The position numbers were made by a program, and so were the translations under genes. The notes under the pieces were generated by a model that was not told where the DNA came from, did no database searches, and worked only from the letters and a program-made list of their open reading frames with translations. From contig NZ_RQII01000039.1 in assembly GCF_004761975.1 (NCBI RefSeq), positions 1-56,877 on the forward strand: DNA of 56,877 nt, given 5' to 3'. Below are positions 1-8,402 of this stretch, in pieces; positions within the stretch are counted from its first letter, which is position 1; each line of letters begins with the position of its first letter. This DNA is from Planococcus koreensis. GTDB lineage: Bacteria > Bacillota > Bacilli > Bacillales_A > Planococcaceae.

Positions 1-60
1 AAGAGTTGCATCGCTGCGCTGTCTTCGAGACACGAAAGAGCGTTGCTCATGCGCAATCTT

Positions 61-209
61 GTCGCAAAGATTTCTCTCGATATGGAGCAAAACTGCGTAG
101 AAAACCTTACTGCTCCTGCAGTGCTACGCACTTCGTCGCAAAGAATTGCCCTCGCAGGCTTCGGTCAACTCTTGCCCGCGGCAAGCGAGGCAGTTTTGCG
201 GAATATCGA
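61..209. repeat. Repeat-rich intergenic block with 20-bp imperfect inverted repeats
   Basis: The first 374 bases hold no convincing gene. Within them, 77-96 (TCGATATGGAGCAAAACTGC) is matched in inverted orientation by 190-209, with 17 of 20 bases identical. A direct repeat GTCGCAAAGA occurs at 61-70 and 135-144, and a smaller inverted pair TGCGTAG/CTACGCA lies at 94-100 and 124-130. The block is richer in GC than the AT-rich promoter region that follows. This looks like a dispersed intergenic repeat or a MITE-like remnant; only genome-wide copy number could establish that. Confidence 0.4.
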
Positions 210-296
210 TACTTAATATTCTTTAGTTCAACAAATATTAAGTACAAAAAACATACCGAAGCTAAAAAATTCCAGACTATATTAAAAGAATGCTAG

Positions 297-333
297 TGAT
301 AGCGCTTTCATTAGAAATTTCTGAATTTATACT
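297..333 (+). promoter_or_regulatory. cre (CcpA) box overlapping a candidate promoter for the sugar ABC operon
   Basis: TGATAGCGCTTTCA at 297-310 fits the cre consensus TGWNANCGNTNWCA at every defined position. It overlaps a candidate -35 (TTTCAT, 306-311) that is followed after 16 bases by TATACT (328-333). A CcpA site covering the -35 predicts catabolite repression of the downstream sugar transporter. The cre match is direct; the promoter boxes are weaker and inferred. Confidence 0.7.
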
Positions 334-374
334 TAAGGAGTAATGAAATATACCTAAAGAAAAGGGGTTAAGAA

Positions 375-1508
375 ATGGGCAAACGTTTTAAAGGGTTTAC
401 GCTATTATTGATGGTCATGATTTTTGCCTTGATTGCAGCTGGCTGCAACTCAGGAGATTCAGATTCAGGATCAGGTTCTGGCTCAGGAAGCGGCGTGGAT
501 GTAGGAATCATCCTGCCGACAAAAGATGAGCCGCGCTGGGTTCAGGATGAGCAGCGCTTTAAAGATGCTTTAGCGGATTCCGACTACTCGACAGAAATCC
601 TTTTCAGCCAAGGATCTTCAGCAAAAGAAAAAGAAAATGTTGAAGCATTGCTGAACAAAGGCATCAAAGTATTGATCATTACACCGCATGACGGAGCAGC
701 GGCAGCAGCGGCTGTAGAAGCAGCGAAGAAAGATGATGTCACAGTCATCGCTTATGACCGTTTGATCACAGATACGGATGCAGTGGATTATTACGTTACA
801 TTCGACAGCTTGGCTGTTGGTGCAGCACAAGCGCAATACTTGCTCGACAACATCGAAGGATCTGGCGTACCGCTTTACTTGTATGCCGGTGCAGCATCTG
901 ACAACAACGCATTCCTATTCTTCGAAGGCGCATGGAAAGTGCTTCAGCCGAAAATCGCTGACGGTACATTGGTCATTGCCAACTCAAGCGAAGCGGAAGC
1001 ATTGAAAGACTCTGCAGACTTGTCGCGTGAAGACCTAGGTAAAATCATCGGCCAGGTTACGACAAACTGGGATCCGAACGAAGCCAAAAACAAAGCACAA
1101 ACGCATTTAACTGCAGCATCTGATGCACAAAAAGGCGACGTCGCAATTTTGGCGCCGAACGATGGCACAGCACGCTCGATTGCCGATGTATTCGCTTCAG
1201 ACAGCGCAGTGACGAACTATCTGTTGACTGGCCAAGATGCTGAGAAAGCATCGATTCAATACATCATTGACGAAAAACAATCGATGACAGTATTCAAAGA
1301 TGTTCGCACATTGGTAGAAGATGCGATGGGCATGGCAATTGAAGTGCTTGACGGCAACACGCCAGAAACTACTGGTACTTACGACAACGGCCAAGTGGAA
1401 GTCAAAGCAAAACAGACTGACGTTATCGTTGTGGACAAAGAGAACGTCAAGCAAGAATTGATCGACTCAGAGTACTACGATGCAAGCGAATTTACAGGCC
1501 TCGAATAA
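375..1508 (+). CDS. ChvE-type sugar-binding lipoprotein of an ABC importer
   Basis: This 377-residue protein binds sugar outside the membrane and delivers it to the permease encoded two genes downstream. It starts with a lipoprotein signal ending in a LIAAGC lipobox (Cys24), then a Ser/Gly-rich linker. The periplasmic-binding-protein type I fold carries family marks such as VGIILPTKDEPRW, ITPHDG, AYDRLI, a DNNAF segment and GQDAE. The C-terminal part resembles ChvE (multiple sugar-binding) more than XylF. AAGGGG precedes the ATG by about seven bases. It is first in an operon with the ATPase and permease, under a cre-overlapped promoter. The substrate is probably a pentose or other aldose, but cannot be read from sequence. 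Confidence 0.88.
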   Translation: MGKRFKGFTLLLMVMIFALIAAGCNSGDSDSGSGSGSGSGVDVGIILPTKDEPRWVQDEQRFKDALADSDYSTEILFSQGSSAKEKENVEALLNKGIKVLIITPHDGAAAAAAVEAAKKDDVTVIAYDRLITDTDAVDYYVTFDSLAVGAAQAQYLLDNIEGSGVPLYLYAGAASDNNAFLFFEGAWKVLQPKIADGTLVIANSSEAEALKDSADLSREDLGKIIGQVTTNWDPNEAKNKAQTHLTAASDAQKGDVAILAPNDGTARSIADVFASDSAVTNYLLTGQDAEKASIQYIIDEKQSMTVFKDVRTLVEDAMGMAIEVLDGNTPETTGTYDNGQVEVKAKQTDVIVVDKENVKQELIDSEYYDASEFTGLE

Positions 1509-1526
1509 AAACGGAATATGAAAAGG

Positions 1527-1554
1527 AATAGTGATAGATTTTTCTATCACTATT
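1527..1554 (+). terminator. Intercistronic stem-loop between binding protein and ATPase genes
   Basis: AATAGTGATAGA (1527-1538) pairs perfectly with 1543-1554 across a four-T loop. No strong U tract follows. It is more likely a partial terminator or 3'-end stabiliser that leaves more binding-protein mRNA than ATPase/permease mRNA, as is common in ABC operons. Confidence 0.6.
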
Positions 1555-1592
1555 TCTTGATTACATAGCATTTTCAGCAGGGAGGCGATCGA

Positions 1593-3112
1593 ATGAGCGA
1601 CTATATATTGGAAATGAATAATATTACAAAGCAGTTTACCGGAGTGAAGGCATTGTCCGATGTCAGTTTCAAAGTGAAGAGAGGCGAAATTCATTGCTTG
1701 ATCGGTGAAAATGGCGCAGGGAAATCGACGTTGATGAAGGTATTAAGCGGCGTTTATCCTTACGGCACATACGAAGGCGATATTGTCTTTGAAGGGCAGG
1801 TCCAGAAGTTCAATACCGTAAACGACAGTGAAGCGGCTGGAATCGGCATCATTTATCAGGAGCTTGCCTTGTTCCCGGATCTTTCCGTTTACGAAAACAT
1901 TTTCGCAGGCAATGAAATTAAAAAAGGGCCGTTCATTGATTGGAATCAGACAATCACCGAAGCCGGAAAATTGCTGAAAAAAGTAAAGCTGAAAGTGAAG
2001 CCGGAAGTGCTTATCAAAGATTTGGGCGTCGGCAAGCAGCAGCTCATTGAAATAGCGAAAGCATTGAGCAAAGACGTCAAATTGCTGATCTTGGATGAGC
2101 CGACAGCAGCGCTGAACGAAGACGACAGCGAAAATCTGCTGGAATTGCTGAAAGAGCTGAAAAGCCAGGGCATCTCTTGCATCATGATATCGCATAAGTT
2201 GAAAGAAGTGATTTCCATCGCTGACAAAGCGACCATTTTGCGGGACGGCAAGACGATTTGCACGCTGGATGCGGCAAAAGGCGAGATCAAGGAAAACTTG
2301 ATCATCAAAAACATGGTCGGGCGCGACATCGAAGACATTTATCCGAAACGGCCGGACAAAAAAATTGGTGATACTGTACTCGAACTGAAAAATTGGTCGG
2401 CTTATGACATCGAGCTGGGCCGCAATGTTGTCAAAAACGCCAACCTGCAGCTGAAAAAAGGGGAAATCATCGGCATTGCCGGTTTGATGGGATCTGGCCG
2501 CACGGAGCTTGCGCAAAGTATTTTCGGCAACCCGAAAGGCTATAAACTGGATGGTGAATTATTGGTTTTTGGCGAAAAGAAAAAATTCAAGCACACAAGC
2601 GACGCCATCAAAGCGAATATCGCCTATGTAACGGAAGACCGCAAAGGCGATGGCCTGTTCCTCATCCAGGACATTAAAAGCAATGTCTCTGCTGCGCATT
2701 TAAAAGGGATTTCGCATAAGGGCATCTTGAATTTGAACGAAGAAGTCAAAGTCGGAACCGATTACAAAAACAAGCTCCATGTCAAAGCGAACTCGCTCGA
2801 ACAGATTGTCGGCAAACTCAGTGGCGGCAATCAGCAAAAGTATCGCTCGGCAAATGGCTTTTTACCGGGCCGAAGATTTTGATTTTGGACGAGCCGACGC
2901 GTGGCATTGATGTCGGGGCAAAATTCGAGATTTACACGATCATGAACGAATTGATCAATGAAGGCTTGAGCATCATCATGATTTCCTCGGAACTCGGGGA
3001 AGTGCTCGGCATGAGCGACAGGGTCTATGTCATGGCCGAAGGCGCGATCAAAGGGGAATTGGATATATCAGAAGCAACGCAAGAATCGATCATGGAACTC
3101 GCTACGCAATAG
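1593..3112 (+). pseudogene. Sugar ABC transporter ATP-binding protein (XylG/GguA/MglA type), frameshifted
   Basis: This encodes the double-ABC ATPase that would power the importer. The first ABC cassette has Walker A GENGAGKST (residues 38-46), signature GVGKQQLIEIAKAL and Walker B LLILDEPTAAL. The second cassette has the divergent Walker A-like GLMGSGRTE and the signature LSGGNQQK. Immediately after that signature the frame is lost. The run at 2836-2839 has four A where five would restore [20 protein letters not shown]. As written, translation ends at 2882, and the second Walker B, D-loop and C-terminus (2879-3112) lie in another frame. Repaired, the product would be about 506 residues, normal for the family. 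A homopolymer sequencing error is as likely as a real mutation. RBS GGGAGG precedes the ATG. Confidence 0.85.
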
Positions 3113-3124
3113 GAGGTTAAAAGG

Positions 3125-4300
3125 ATGAATTATTTTTCGGAAGCAAAAACATTATTAAAAGAAAATATACGCGAATACGGAATGTATATAGCGCTTGCTG
3201 TCATCATGCTGGTTTTTGCAATCCAGACGGACGGTTTGTTCTTGTCCTCAAGGAACATCAGCAATTTGCTGGATTCTGCGGGCTATATCGCCGTATTGGC
3301 AGTCGGTATGACATTGGTCATCGTCATCCGGCACATTGATTTATCAGTCGGGTTTTTAGCCGGGTTTCTTGGAGCGGTAGCTGCCATCTTCCTGACCCAG
3401 ATGGGCGTTTCGGTGTTCATCACCATTCCGGTCATTTTGGTTTTCGGCGCGTTGATCGGCCTCGTAAACGGCGTGCTGATTGCGAAAGTCGGTATTCCGG
3501 CGTTCGTTGCAACCTTGGCCGGGATGCTCATATTCCGCGGTGCGCTTTTGCAAGTCACGGAACGGACCGGCACGATTATCGTCAACGATGACGGTTTCAA
3601 TGCAATCGGCAATGGGTTCATCCCATCGCTGATGGAGATCAACGGCTTGCACTTATTGACGCTGCTAGTCGGTGTGGTCGGCATCCTTTTCTATATCTAC
3701 AGCGAGTTTTCCACACGCAGAGATAAGATGAAATACGGCTTTGAAGTCATGTCCATCGGCTTATTCATCACGAAGATCGTTTTGATTTCCGCAATCATCG
3801 CTTACATCACGTGGCTTTTAGCTGGCTATAACGGATTTTCATGGACAGTGATCATCATGCTGGGCGTCGTCGTCATCTACCATTTCCTGACGACGAAAAC
3901 AGTTCTTGGCCGCCACATTTACGCAGTCGGGAGCAACCCGGAAGCTGCACATCTCAGCGGCATCAATGTCAATAAAATCACTTATTTCGTGTTTGGTTCG
4001 ATGGGTATGCTTGCAGCCCTTTCAGGAATCCTGTTCACGTCGCGCCTGCAATCGGCAACGACGACAGCCGGCACATTGTTTGAGCTAGATGCGATCGCGG
4101 CTGCTTATGTCGGCGGCGTATCGTCTGCAGGCGGCGTCGGCAAAGTGACCGGCGCGATCATCGGGGCAATCGTTATGGCTTCGTTGTCGAGCGGGATGAA
4201 CTTGCTGGGTGTCGGCATTTCCTATCAATACATCATCCGCGGGGGTGTTTTGGCAGCAGCTGTTATATTCGATGTCATGACCCGAAGAAAAAGAGGATAA
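3125..4300 (+). CDS. Sugar ABC transporter permease (XylH/GguB type)
   Basis: This 391-residue, very hydrophobic protein belongs to the branched-chain-amino-acid/ribose-type permease family that partners with double-ABC ATPases. About ten membrane segments can be read. Family marks include AVGMTLVIVIRHIDLSVG near residues 57-75, the loop motif GRHIYAVGSNPEAAHLSGI and the late AAAYVGGVSSAGG segment. The length fits GguB/XylH. The start follows AGGAGG closely, 12 bases after the ATPase stop, so the genes are co-transcribed and probably translationally coupled. A strong terminator follows. With the ATPase frameshifted as written, this permease would need either a repaired ATPase or one borrowed from another locus. 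Confidence 0.88.
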   Translation: MNYFSEAKTLLKENIREYGMYIALAVIMLVFAIQTDGLFLSSRNISNLLDSAGYIAVLAVGMTLVIVIRHIDLSVGFLAGFLGAVAAIFLTQMGVSVFITIPVILVFGALIGLVNGVLIAKVGIPAFVATLAGMLIFRGALLQVTERTGTIIVNDDGFNAIGNGFIPSLMEINGLHLLTLLVGVVGILFYIYSEFSTRRDKMKYGFEVMSIGLFITKIVLISAIIAYITWLLAGYNGFSWTVIIMLGVVVIYHFLTTKTVLGRHIYAVGSNPEAAHLSGINVNKITYFVFGSMGMLAALSGILFTSRLQSATTTAGTLFELDAIAAAYVGGVSSAGGVGKVTGAIIGAIVMASLSSGMNLLGVGISYQYIIRGGVLAAAVIFDVMTRRKRG

Positions 4301-4306
4301 ATCCCT

Positions 4307-4353
4307 AAAAACGGCGCCAGGCATCCTTGCAAAAGGGAGCCCGGCGCCGTTTA
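4307..4353 (+). terminator. Terminator after the sugar permease gene
   Basis: AAACGGCGCC (4309-4318) is perfectly complementary to GGCGCCGTTT (4343-4352), leaving a 24-base loop. It separates the transporter operon from the sensor operon. The U tract is short. Confidence 0.75.
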
Positions 4354-4362
4354 AACTTGCTA

Positions 4363-4390
4363 TTGTGAATTTTTCTTCAAATGGTAAGAT
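4363..4390 (+). promoter_or_regulatory. Sigma-A-type promoter of the sugar-sensing operon
   Basis: TTGTGA (4363-4368), a 16-base spacer and TAAGAT (4385-4390) with a TGG extended -10. It lies 33 bases upstream of the sensor start codon. It is inferred by consensus only. Confidence 0.5.
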
Positions 4391-4422
4391 GATATCAGTC
4401 TACAGCAAAGGAGGCAGCTTGC

Positions 4423-5400
4423 ATGAGGAAAAAAGTGATCATTGTCCTCCTGTCATTAAGTGCTATCTTTCTGGTATTCACGATCGCTTCCGCAGAAAAA
4501 GTGTTCCGGCCGAGCACCGAGCTGCCGAAATCGGTTTCGACAACCAATGGCAGCCCGCGCCTTGTTCTCATTACGCAAGAATTGGAAACTTCATTTTGGG
4601 ACGAGGTGGCTGCAGGAGCGAAAAATATGGCGCTTGAAGAAGGAGCCCAACTTGAAGTTTGGGGCAGCTACGGCACGAATTCAGATGAATTTCTGAAAAA
4701 ATTGGAATTGGCGATTCATTCGAAGATGGACGGCATCATTGTACAGGGGCTGGACACTGAAGCGTTCAATGAATTGACGAAAGTCAAAGCGGCATTTTAT
4801 GGCATTCCCATCATCACCGTTGCAAACGACGTGCCAAAACAGGAAAGCTTGCGCAAAACATACGTCGGTTCCGACCAGTTCGATGCAGGCAATCTCCTGG
4901 CGAAGGAATTATTGATAGATATGGAACACCAGGGCGAAATCATTATCTTGTCCGATGAAGATTCCCAATACTACCAGCAGCAGCGCATCGCAGGAATGAT
5001 GGATGTTTTTAAAGCTTATCCGGCTGTCACCGTAACGAACAGCCAAACCTCCAGTTCGAAAGAACAAGTCGTGGCTGCTGCCCAGGACTTTCTGAACAAG
5101 AGCCCGGACGCCAAAGGCATCGTTGCAGTCAATGCGAATCACTTGGCTGCGATGCTGCAGGAGATTTCACGCCGGACGCAAGTGGAACCTTATCACATCT
5201 ATTCTTTTGACGACGGCCCCGATGCTTTAGCGCTGTTGGAACAAGGCGAAGTGGATGCATTGATTAGGCAATCGCCAGAGGAAATGGGCAAAAAAAGTGT
5301 TGAACTGATGATAGACTGGATAGCCAGTGAATCGGAGCCTCTGGATACAGAAGGCTATATCACAGATATTGAATTGGTGAAAAGAGTGGATGGTTCCTGA
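4423..5400 (+). CDS. XylFII-like extracytoplasmic sugar-sensing protein
   Basis: This 325-residue protein has an N-terminal hydrophobic segment (about residues 4-22) without a lipobox cysteine, so it is probably membrane-anchored or secreted. It is followed by a periplasmic-binding type I domain (LVLITQELETSFWDEVAAGA, GIIVQGLD, ITVANDVP, FDDGPDAL). It directly precedes a LytS-type kinase and a YesN-type regulator, overlapping the kinase start by one base. That gene order matches the XylFII-LytS-YesN system described in Clostridium beijerinckii, where the binding protein senses D-xylose and activates the kinase. The role here, reporting extracellular sugar to the kinase rather than transport, is inferred from that parallel. 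The RBS is AAAGGAGG. Confidence 0.8.
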   Translation: MRKKVIIVLLSLSAIFLVFTIASAEKVFRPSTELPKSVSTTNGSPRLVLITQELETSFWDEVAAGAKNMALEEGAQLEVWGSYGTNSDEFLKKLELAIHSKMDGIIVQGLDTEAFNELTKVKAAFYGIPIITVANDVPKQESLRKTYVGSDQFDAGNLLAKELLIDMEHQGEIIILSDEDSQYYQQQRIAGMMDVFKAYPAVTVTNSQTSSSKEQVVAAAQDFLNKSPDAKGIVAVNANHLAAMLQEISRRTQVEPYHIYSFDDGPDALALLEQGEVDALIRQSPEEMGKKSVELMIDWIASESEPLDTEGYITDIELVKRVDGS

Positions 5401-6863
5401 TGAAGACAATACAGCAAAAAATCTGGATGCTTGTCGCCATCGTCCTGTTTGTTATGATTGCGATTTGGTTGACCCTGACATTTTATAACCAAAAAACGCA
5501 AGACCAATACAACGAAATTTTGCAGCGCTACCTGGAAATGAATGAAGTGACGAATGCAAGCCAGCAAGTGATTACGGATTTGAATAATTTTCTGATTGAC
5601 CCTTCATTCAATAACGAAAGCAGTCTGAGCAGCAGCACTAGAAATGTGTTGGCTGCGCAATCGGCCGTGTCCGAGCTGCGCAATGAAGAAAATGATTTTA
5701 TCCTGACCAATTACATTAACCTGATCGACAGTTTTGTAGAGACGGTTGAACGCTCTGTGAGTTATCAGAATGCCGGCGATGCAGATTCATCGCTGGCGGA
5801 GTTTTCAGAAGCCAACCGCATATCGACGTATATTTCTGAAATGACCTTGTCGATTATTGATTCGGAATTGAAATCGTACGAGTCATTTTACCGCGATATT
5901 ATCGCCAAATCCGATGACCTCAATCAAATGGGCATTTGGCTCTTTCTGATGATGACTTCATTTCTGTTATTGCTGGCGTATTTGTTCTCGTTGAGCATCA
6001 CGCGGCCAGTCCATCAATTGCGCAAAGCCGCAAACGAATTATCGAAAGGCAGGTTTGATTTGCCGATCAAAGTCGATTCCAATGATGAAATTTCGTTTCT
6101 GGCAAGGACTTTTGATAATATGCGAGTCAGCGTCAATAACCTTTTTGCTGAAACTCAGATGAAAGCTCAATTGGAAATCGAGCTGCAGGAAAATAAGTTA
6201 TTGCTGCAGGAAAGCCAGCTGCGTATCCTGCAAAGCCAGATTAATCCGCATTTTCTTTTTAATACTTTAAACACCTTATCCAAAAAAGCGTATTTGGAAG
6301 GGTCCGAAGAAACAAGCGATTTATTGGTGAACGTGGCTGGGCTGTTCCGCTACAATTTGAAGCGCATGGACCGTCCCGTCACGCTTTACGAAGAAGTCGT
6401 CGTTTTAAAGCAATACATGGAAATTCAGAAAGCCCGTTTTCCAGATCGGCTTCATTTCCACACAGAGGTGGACGACTCCTGCCTGACGATTGAAATACCA
6501 GGGCTGACATTACAGCCGCTCATCGAAAACGCGGTGATCCATGCGATTGAACCGCAGGAAGATGGAGGCCATATCTGGTTTCGCATCATTGACCAGGAAG
6601 AAGAAGTCCGGATTGAAATTGAAGACAGCGGCGGCGGCATGAGTTTCGACAAGCGGAAGCAATTGCTTGAAGGAACCATCATTCCCGAAAATGGCCATTC
6701 AACTGGCATCGGGTTCTCCAATGTCATGAAGCGGCTGGCATTGTTCTACAGCCGAGAGTCAATCGTTTCAATCGACAGCGAAGAAGGCAGAGGTACAAAA
6801 ATCATGTTGAAACTACCGAAAACAAGGGGGATTGCAGATGCAGGCGAAGCTGCTGATCGTTGA
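5400..6863 (+). CDS. LytS/YesM-type sensor histidine kinase
   Basis: This is a membrane kinase of 487 residues. TM1 spans about 8-29, an extracellular helical region about 30-175, TM2 about 178-200, and a HAMP segment begins at SITRPVHQL. A coiled coil leads to the His_kinase domain with QINPHFLFNTLNTL, where His284 is the probable phosphoacceptor. The HATPase domain has the N-box LQPLIENAVIHA and the glycine boxes DSGGGM and GIGFSNV. It should phosphorylate the YesN-type regulator encoded next. The start codon shares a base with the stop of the sensor gene (ATGA-like junction) and its 3' end overlaps the regulator, so the three proteins are made together. The ligand-binding input probably comes from the upstream XylFII-like protein. 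Confidence 0.9.
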   Translation: MKTIQQKIWMLVAIVLFVMIAIWLTLTFYNQKTQDQYNEILQRYLEMNEVTNASQQVITDLNNFLIDPSFNNESSLSSSTRNVLAAQSAVSELRNEENDFILTNYINLIDSFVETVERSVSYQNAGDADSSLAEFSEANRISTYISEMTLSIIDSELKSYESFYRDIIAKSDDLNQMGIWLFLMMTSFLLLLAYLFSLSITRPVHQLRKAANELSKGRFDLPIKVDSNDEISFLARTFDNMRVSVNNLFAETQMKAQLEIELQENKLLLQESQLRILQSQINPHFLFNTLNTLSKKAYLEGSEETSDLLVNVAGLFRYNLKRMDRPVTLYEEVVVLKQYMEIQKARFPDRLHFHTEVDDSCLTIEIPGLTLQPLIENAVIHAIEPQEDGGHIWFRIIDQEEEVRIEIEDSGGGMSFDKRKQLLEGTIIPENGHSTGIGFSNVMKRLALFYSRESIVSIDSEEGRGTKIMLKLPKTRGIADAGEAADR

Positions 6864-8385
6864 TGACGAACCAATTGAACGCCAGGCCATGCAGGCGATC
6901 TTGCAAAAAGCTTTTCCGGACATTGAAATCAAGCAAGCAAAAAACGGCAAAATCGCCATTGACATTGTAGATGACTGGAAACCCGATATCGTCTTTATGG
7001 ATATCCTGATGCCCGGCATGACAGGGTTGGAAGCAATTTCAAAAATCAAGGAAAAACATGAGGATGATATCCAATTTGTTATGGTCACTGCATTTGAAAC
7101 GTTTGAATATGCCCGCCAAGCCATTAAATTAGGGGTCAAGGATTATTTGCTGAAACCAAGCAAGGCCAGTGATATTGCAGACGCCCTCGGGAAAATATTG
7201 GAGCGGCTGAAGCAGCGGGAACAATGGGGGCATCCGATGCTGCATGACCAGCAATCCATTCAAAAAGCGTTGGCGTTAGTCGAAACGGATGTAGTGACTC
7301 AATTATTATTTGATCATGTGCATGAAGTGCATATTGATATGCTCATGGAAATGCTGGAAATTCAGCCTTCTGATGAAAAATTCGTAATGGTCGTCATTGT
7401 TCCGGAAAGCACAGAACTGAATTATTCGGCGATCAAAGAAAAGCTGAGAAGTGCTGGCGGGTTTTGGATGGGAGCCATGTACGGCAGGCAATTGCCCATC
7501 ATCGTTTTTCGTGATGAAGGCGTGTCTTTCCGTTCCCAGGCGGTAGCGCTTGCCAATCAAGTGCTCGAAATTGCCCGGGAAAAAGGGGACAAAGGATGGT
7601 TTATAGGTTTTGGGAATGTCTGCCATTCATTGGAAGAAATCAGGCAGTCCTACCAGGAGTCATTGATCGCGACAATGGATGCCGCATACCGGAATAGCTA
7701 CCGATTTTATGCCGACGTCCCCAAATTGGCACATGGCAGCGGTGCACATTCATTGAAACAAGAAGAACGGAAATTCTTTGACTGGATTCGCTTGGGCGAA
7801 TGGGAACGTGTCGAACAGGTTTCGACTTCATTAGTAGAACGGTATGAAGGGCTGGGCACAGAAGTTTTAATAGCGCAGCAGAGGATGCAGGAATTATTAT
7901 GGGTCACTTCGCGCATCATGGAAGAAATCGGAATTGAATCGGACGTACCTTATTTCACCGTCCAGCCGAAAGATTACCGCATGCTGAAAAAAGAAGCCGC
8001 CCAATTAATGGCGCTGCTGAAAAATGCATACTTGATGCATGGAAATCGCCTTGAGGCGGATAAAATTCACCAGATCAGGCAATTTATCATGGACCATTCG
8101 CACGAAGACATTTCGCTTGAAGCCTTAGCGAAGCAAGTGGATTTGAGCCCGATTTACATCAGCAAAATGTTCAAAGAAAAACTTGGCATCAATTATATTG
8201 ATTTTTTGACCCAATGCAGGATTGAAAAAACGAAAAAATTGCTTGCCGATCCGGAGCTTAGCTTGAAGGAAATCACGTTTGAAGTCGGCTACCATGACCC
8301 GAATTACTTCAGCAAGGTGTTCAAGAAAATGTGTGGAATATCACCGACCGATTACCGGAAATCGATTGTTGGTTCCAGGGAATGA
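6838..8385 (+). CDS. YesN-type AraC-family response regulator
   Basis: This DNA-binding regulator has 515 residues. The receiver domain (1-120) has LLIVDDEP, phospho-acceptor Asp55 in IVFMDILMPG, and the conserved Lys in DYLLKPSK. A long linker follows, then a C-terminal AraC double HTH (about 410-510) with ISLEALAKQVDLSPIYISK and the second helix pair FEVGYHDPNYFSKVFKK. An ATG at 6838 is chosen over an upstream TTG because AAGGGGG sits seven bases before it. The gene overlaps the kinase by 26 bases. The likely targets are the ChvE-type transporter operon upstream and the xylF gene that follows; this is inferred from the position of such regulators. Confidence 0.9.
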   Translation: MQAKLLIVDDEPIERQAMQAILQKAFPDIEIKQAKNGKIAIDIVDDWKPDIVFMDILMPGMTGLEAISKIKEKHEDDIQFVMVTAFETFEYARQAIKLGVKDYLLKPSKASDIADALGKILERLKQREQWGHPMLHDQQSIQKALALVETDVVTQLLFDHVHEVHIDMLMEMLEIQPSDEKFVMVVIVPESTELNYSAIKEKLRSAGGFWMGAMYGRQLPIIVFRDEGVSFRSQAVALANQVLEIAREKGDKGWFIGFGNVCHSLEEIRQSYQESLIATMDAAYRNSYRFYADVPKLAHGSGAHSLKQEERKFFDWIRLGEWERVEQVSTSLVERYEGLGTEVLIAQQRMQELLWVTSRIMEEIGIESDVPYFTVQPKDYRMLKKEAAQLMALLKNAYLMHGNRLEADKIHQIRQFIMDHSHEDISLEALAKQVDLSPIYISKMFKEKLGINYIDFLTQCRIEKTKKLLADPELSLKEITFEVGYHDPNYFSKVFKKMCGISPTDYRKSIVGSRE

Positions 8386-8402
8386 GCAAGGGGCCGCTGA
8401 AG

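Noticed and set aside
6..296. 96-codon reading on the plus strand at the window start
   Set aside because: It crosses the inverted and direct repeats, has Cys/Arg-rich low-quality composition and no ribosome site; treated as non-coding repeat.
343..357. Four-codon leader peptide (ATG AAA TAT ACC TAA) after AAGGAG
   Set aside because: Only two bases separate AAGGAG from the ATG and no attenuator follows; probably chance.
1743..2516. Long antisense reading (257 codons) inside the ATPase gene
   Set aside because: It is the mirror of a strongly conserved gene on the other strand; composition (Phe/Gln rich) is typical of such shadows.
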